Notes under the pieces: generated by a model | What the model was told of the DNA's origin: nothing | The model's database searches: none | Seen by the model: the letters and a program-made list of their open reading frames with translations, nothing else | Position numbers and translations under genes: made by a program | Assembly: GCA_936450465.1 (NCBI GenBank) | Contig: OW388290.1 | Span: forward strand, 28,385,457 to 28,449,456 | Origin: Gibbula magus | Taxonomy: Eukaryota; Mollusca; Gastropoda; Trochida; Trochidae | Length of the DNA stretch: 64,000 nt | Direction of reading: 5' to 3' | Shown here: piece by piece, positions 57,946 to 64,000 of the stretch | Layout of the letters: the number at the start of each line of letters is the position of its first letter | Numbering within the stretch: position 1 is the stretch's first letter

Positions 57946-59580
57946 CTGAAATATCATCATATCTTGCTGTTTATGATTCTATGCAGACTCGACACACAAG
58001 CTGTCTCCCAAGACGACTGTTATATTAGTACGTCATTATGCAGAGGGAAACTCGATAAACCGAAGGCAAGGCACGATTATTTCAACTCCTGCCAGATGAA
58101 TATTCAAAGACTTAACAGCTAGAAATCCCTAATTATATAACAGCCTTAACGTTTCCAATAAAATACATCTTCAAGTAATACATAATATGTTTATTACTTT
58201 TTGACTTTGTTCTGAATAATGAACCTGAATATCTGTCAAACGTTGTTGAACATGGACACTGCTTCGCTAAAACAATTCAATTCATTCAGATTTACATTAT
58301 GGGTCGATCCAGTCAGGCTTCAAAGTAAAGCAAGAATTAATAGCTAAAAATCCCAAAGCGATCTAAGTTTTGCGTCGAAGCGTGCATGATGGTGGTGAGA
58401 TGTGGTGTAGTCGTACAACGCTCGCTCCCAGTTTAACTTGTCCAGTCGTCTATGATGATTAACATCTACTGAGATGTTAGCAGGAAGATGGATCTGTTAA
58501 ACGAGCCCAGAGCTTGTACTGTGTTTTACAATGTTCTTGGAGAATGATTATATATTTGACAGCCAGACATGTCAAAACAATTTATGAAGGCAGTATATTT
58601 ATAAAGGATGATGGGCATACTAGAGACGTATAATAACTAGGAATTGGGAGGTCTTCAAAGGTTCACTATCTTTGAAAAGGGAACTACCAAAAGTAGTGGA
58701 ATAAGTGAATTACAGGAGGACCAATCTGGCAGCCATGTGTTGTCTTGCATTGCTGGCGCAGTATATCACAGTTATGGTTATATTTCTCAAACAAATCTAT
58801 GCTGTTTTTCTAAGACCTTCTTAAACTTCTTACCCTCATAAAATCATGAATGTTCTAACCTTCGTTACAAATTATATTTGTCATATATAGCACTGTTTCA
58901 ACCTTAAACAATACGTAGAAAAAACGAATAAAAACATTAACAGCAGATCAAACATAATATCTTCACTCAGTTTTCGAAATAGATGACAGCCAATTACCGG
59001 TTTATTGTAGGTGAACCGGTTGCGAAAGTGGCCAGCAAACTAGGTGTCTGCACAATGTAGGGTCTGCCAAATGATGAAAATGGTTATTAGAATTTTCGAA
59101 CCATAACCCCAACTGCCAGTAAAAACTAATAGTATTTGGGACACTATACATAAAACGTATCTGTAAATAAACAATGGAAGCTACTATTTCGATTTACTAT
59201 ATTGACACACCCTTTCCACACTCAGTTGGCGAATATCAATGATGATCGCGAAGCTGACTTTCTGCCACAAAGATACATTATCTTCTGAGATCATGGTCTA
59301 GCCATTCAATCATAGAGATAAATGCGATCTAACCCAGTAAAGAGAGGAAATGTATATTCTACACTTACACGCCACTGGGACACATAGTCCATTTACTGGA
59401 GTCACATTGATCATAACCCAAGACTTCCCCTACTCATCCTTATTAGATGCATACATCCATGTACATCCTGGCGATCACTCCAAACATTATAAGTTTGTCT
59501 TAAAATTATTATGATTAAGCAATTATAGGAACATTTATAAAGTTATAGCTCAATGAATGCCTTATAGCAAACCCTAATAT
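57946..59580. other. Unassigned sequence
   Basis: There is no supported feature. The forward frame at 57895-58122 overlaps the previous candidate on the opposite strand and is left uncalled. Confidence 0.4.
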
Positions 59581-59790
59581 GTGGAGCACAGTGGTGTAGT
59601 GGTTAGCATGCTTGCTTCTAACGCCAACGGCCTGGGTTCGAATCCTGGTGGAGACACCACAAATACTGTGTTGTGCCCTTGGGCAAGGCACTTCATCCCC
59701 ATTGCACTCAGTCCACCCAGCTGTTAAAAAGGGTACCTGAACATGCTTGCACTGGATATTAGTCGTTACAATTTATATCATTATTATTAT
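59581..59790 (+). mobile_element. tRNA-derived SINE
   Basis: The first 75 bases resemble a tRNA gene. A box A-like GTAGTGGTTAGCATG lies at about 59596-59610 and a consensus box B GGTTCGAATCC at 59635-59645, the internal RNA polymerase III promoter. The rest is not tRNA: it contains TTGGGCAAGGCACTT at 59679-59693 and CAGTCCACCCAGCTG, a body I know from SINEs of marine invertebrates. It ends in a short ATT-repeat tail near 59780. Such elements are copied by a partner LINE. No flanking target duplication was identified with certainty. Confidence 0.85.
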
Positions 59791-62700
59791 TATATTAACT
59801 TCAACCCAAAGTACTTTACACCCTTGTGTTTATGAACACTTAGTAATGCTCCAATATTAACATATGCTTATGCATCTATTGGTGGTTTACCAAAGTGTCA
59901 CTAAATTGTAAATATATCCACTTGATGTTATACCATAATTGATATACAGCTGCTGAACAAAAGTTTGTTTAACTGTTTCCCGAACTCAGTGCAAATACCA
60001 TGTAATTCTGTGTTCATTTAAGTTTGATACATGCATATTCATTAAATATGCCCGCAAAAGTTATGAATCTTTGTTTAGACGTAGACAAATCATTTCTGTA
60101 TCATATACTTAAAGATGATACTAATATTTCTACAGGAGCAAATATGGCAGGGTCCAAAACTCCCAAACTCAAACATTTATATTGTCTATAAAATTGTAAT
60201 TTTTTAATCATTTAGGGAAAAAACATAATTCCTATCATCACATTGACCAATATTTTCTATTACTGTCGAAATTGTCTGACTTTATGTTTAATTAATATTT
60301 TATTGCAGAAACAATGAAATCAAAATTTTCTAATTTTGACCCCTTGTCTCTTTTGTTGTACGCCAACATTGTTTCTGGCATGTTACATATCTGTCCCTTG
60401 TATATGTAGTGTAAAAAGGACTTCTCTACATAATGTCCAACAATATAATCCATAATGTGTTCTTTTAAGAAATTGTGCCAAATTGAAATTTTCGAAAAAT
60501 GATGATTTTTCGTAGGAAATCTTGAATAGTTAAACAATCTTTTGTTCAGCAGCTGTACAAGCTACGAAAGTTTTATGCACATATATTAAGCATGTAAACA
60601 TCTGCATAGTCAGTTTCCATATATTTTGACCTACACCTTGATGTTTAATCTACAATGCAAATACATCTATTCTTATCTTTCAGTGCATATGCAGCAGATT
60701 AGACAACTCACGTAATATCGGCAAATGTCAGTAAGACGAGTGATCCCATTACATTGACAGTTGATATTACCAAAGGACAAATAGCTTCTTAATTCTGCCA
60801 CTGTCTTCGATCACTGTCTTACACATGATGCACTTAACCATGCCACGTTCGACTTCCTTCGTATACGAACTCGACTGGTAAGCATAAGGCAAATATGTAG
60901 ACTTTAAATGACTTATATTACTTTCAATCCTGAGAATTTCTACTCTTATGAAATTAACTAGAAAGTGTGAAAGAGTTCAAAAATGGTTCCAACTCAATTG
61001 ATCGCTATAGCAATATCATTTTTAGCCTATGATATTTTACATATCTTTTCAATCAACAATCCTCATGTTCAATATAAGGTTCTTCTTACAAATTGACGGT
61101 TTTTGAGAAAATTGACCGGACGGAAGGACGGACGGACGGAATGGGGGTATAATAACAGTTATTTATGCAGTTATCAATACAATATGCACACATTATGTTG
61201 TTAATAGCATTGAGCTAACTACATGGCCGCCATGTGCTCATATTAATAAGGGCAACGTTCTATCACAAACTTAAACCATGACATGGGTATCGTATTCACA
61301 TTAATACATTAAACAATTAAACAGCGTGAGAGAAAAGAGCACATGCAACGTATGGAGATGCTAATTACGTAATTTTCATCTCTCTGCAACGCATATGAAT
61401 ATCGGTTGTGTCCGTATTAGACATTTAACATTGAGTAATAAATCCTTCATTTTTAAATGATGATTTCTAAAATGAACTTGACTGGAATGACAATATCAGT
61501 GTCGCCTTCTATTTCGTTCCACAGGTATCGGAGGTTAATATATCATTACATTAATAATGAGTCCTTAACACACCCCTTCATGACAAGTTCCCGTAAGGTT
61601 ATACTCAATACATGGCAATTACACAAAGACACGATACCTACAGTTAATTGCAGTAGCTATCTAGATAAACTAGAGAGAGCGTGATAGAAGAAGACATCGA
61701 AGGAAGAATCAAGTGTCTGGAGGGCGATCAATAGCGTGATACTGGAAGGTGAGAGAACAGTAATTATGCATCAGAACGTTTATCAGCGTAAGTGAGGACA
61801 CTGAAGGTTGAGGCATTGTGCCAACTGTCACTTCATACTAAGCAAGCATTGAAGATCACTCCGGTTTCACTGGCAGCGCGTTGCGTCTGCTGATAACATC
61901 AAAACCTGACATTTGTCATAACAGAAATCCAGGCATTGGATAAGGATACGTGCATTGAGTTGAAGACTGGAAATGTGATTGAAATGAAATTGAATGTAAT
62001 TTCGTATAGAATTTATAGATTCGTAATTATCAAAAGAGCGTGAGATCACGTATTTAAATGACGATTCGTTATTAGATTAGTTTAAGTACTAGAACATGGA
62101 ATTTTGAAGACGTATCTGACAGATTGAACATAATGAAAGCAGCGTTAAGTCATGATTCACTTCACTTTTAACTCTCTAGTGTCCCACGGAGTTAAAACGT
62201 CTTGGTATTCACAAAAGCAACTGCAAACATATCGGAAATTGAAATGAAGAATTTTCAAATCTTGCCATTTTCCAGGTCAATTTATGAACTCTGTTTTTCA
62301 TTTAAGTTATATTTTTGTTCACGTCATTTAATTCTATCCATGACCTGTGGATTGTGGGCTTCCAACTCCTTGCTATGGAACAAGCATAATGACTCTCTGC
62401 TTCTGATTTGAAAAAAAAACACATGATGTATTACCGCCCCAAGTGAACATCAACAATAAAAACTAACAATAATAGCCCCAAATATGGTGCGATATATATA
62501 CAACTATATGGAACTCGGTATGTTTAAAGATTCCCAAAGAAATAAAAGCAATACAAAAAGGAAACATAATTTCGCTTAAAGTGGTTTATCAAAATCATCT
62601 GTCTATATGTTATCAGTCAACACGTGTGTCTTTCAAGACAGTTCATCATGAGATGGGAGGGAAACATACATTTTTATCTTCTTTGATAAAGAATTAAAAA

Positions 62701-64000
62701 ATCCGTCAAGATTCCTATAGAGGTCTCGTAATTTCCTTCACCATAAAAGAAACGTTAATAGGTTTGAAGAAGATAATTCATATCTGACAGAACTGAAAAA
62801 TATTCAATTTTCGACCATTTTTATAAGGTGCATAATTCATTTCATCAGTTTTACGATGGAGTCCTTGATTTATATTCTGAAGGGACACCTCATGTTCATT
62901 TCGGACCCCTTTCATGGCGATGTTTTAGTAAAGGAAGAGCTTGAACGAAATTAAATAATACCTTTTGATGTCAGAGGCCATAAATCTTGTCATGACAGTG
63001 AAGGCAAATATGTGCAATGTATTATATTCTATTAGTGATATCGATTTAATTAGCTTAGACTTCCGCATGTATACCCAACAGAAATACTAAAAAAGAAACT
63101 TATTACGTGGCAGCAATGGGCTGACAGTATTGCAGATAAAGGCACCATAACTGCGATAAAAGAAGATATCACGTTCAGGAAATATTTTGTGAAAAACCAT
63201 ATTTTAACATTAAGGGCCTTAAAGTGAATGTTCTACTGCAGAGATCGGAATTTAAACATTGCAACTGCAACTTGTCTAACACTTAGACACATGTTTATGC
63301 TGAAAATATCGTCATTTTATTAAATATTGAAAAGGAGCCGTTGATTCTAAAAATCCGATTTCTCCAAGGCTACTTTCCAATGTTTCATAAATTGGTAATA
63401 CTCTACGAGTACATACTTTTTCTAGGAAATGAAGGCAAATCCGAAATTGTGTTCACCTACTTGTATATCTAAATGTAAATATATTTAAATTGGATTTCGT
63501 TTGGACGTCAATTACAGTAATTCGAATGCACAATAACCATTATAAAGAATTACCATGCGATCGTCATGTATAAGTGGTGCAGGTTTTCGAATTTTTAGCA
63601 GGATCACATAAATTTCCTTTATTTTGGAATAAAATTGTCCTTATTGACTAAATGAAAACTATCATCACATGTACATTAAATGAGTATAAAGTAAAATCCA
63701 TTATTGGTTTTTCAGGTTGTTGATGACTTATCTTGTATGTTAATTTTCGTGAAACAATTATTGTCGCTTCCAACGTGAAAACACAAAATTAGTTTTCACA
63801 AAATAATCGCTACTTTGAATTCGATGCTTCAAATACATCACACATGAGGTGATATTTGCACTACGATACGCAAAGAGGTGAATAGAATCTCCGCATGCAG
63901 TTGTATTCATGTTCACTTTACAATAAACAAACGTTTAGCTATACTCTCGTGAGATGTGGATTATGGTCAAATTACTTGACATGTGTCACGCATTGTTAAG
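59791..64000. other. Gene-poor stretch to the window end
   Basis: No gene is supported. A short GGAC/GGAA tract at 61118-61141 followed by GGGGGTATAATAACAG resembles the GGAC tail seen in the mariner, but no terminal repeats were found around it. The open frames at 60292-60537, 61457-61684 and 62202-62411 lack splice context or known motifs. Confidence 0.4.

Noticed and set aside
59581..59656. Functional tRNA gene
   Set aside because: Both promoter boxes are present, but the sequence continues into a SINE body and I cannot form a good acceptor stem.

Overview
This is AT-rich animal nuclear DNA. It contains mariner, MITE and tRNA-derived SINE sequence, simple-sequence arrays, long stretches without open frames, and only short open segments, some bounded by GT/AG splice signals. 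The frequent TACATGTA-type words, the GGAC-tetramer minisatellites and the SINE body suggest a marine invertebrate, most likely a mollusc. That assignment is inference. No operon, CRISPR array or compact gene set is present.

Left half (about 2-34 kb). Several noncoding stretches recur as diverged direct copies: 2.03-2.36 with 14.81-15.12 kb; 9.5-10.5 with 21.1-21.9 and partly 30.2-30.5 kb; 12.8-14.0 with 24.0-25.5 kb. Order and orientation are kept, so the simplest reading is an old tandem segmental duplication with a repeat length of about 9-13 kb. Younger insertions interrupt it. The clearest is a 2.49-kb mariner at 4477-6963 with perfect 26-bp terminal repeats and TA target duplications; it carries a transposase with one frameshift near its end and, downstream, a 145-bp hairpin satellite plus a GGAC minisatellite. 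Three TA-flanked MITEs (7.57, 25.5, 33.4 kb) share another terminal repeat, and four foldback palindromes lie at 11.2, 14.5, 27.2 and 35.5 kb.

Candidate host coding sequence in the left half is fragmentary. It includes a reading frame starting MSD.QEGFS kept on the minus strand of two blocks (10.2 and 21.5 kb), a minus-strand exon with a GTAAGT donor at 27.9-28.2 kb that has a decayed relative at 7.1-7.3 kb, a phase-0 exon at 13.2-13.4 kb, a two-exon plus-strand candidate at 19.4-19.9 kb, and a plus-strand locus at 15.85-16.88 kb in which part of an exon was expanded into eleven 33-bp in-frame repeats. None matches a family I can name.

Right half (34-64 kb). This is mostly unique, gene-poor sequence. 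It holds a foldback element (35.5 kb), adjoining 35-bp and 44-bp minisatellites (38.2-39.1 kb), a broken coding relic with good splice sites (44.55-44.95 kb), an ATT microsatellite (48.9 kb), a tRNA-derived SINE (59.6 kb) and a few exon-like frames of low confidence. Some more complex, GC-richer islands (41.5-41.8, 43.0-43.2, 46.5-46.9, 53.8-54.2 kb) could be conserved noncoding elements. Only the mariner transposase is a confident protein-coding call.
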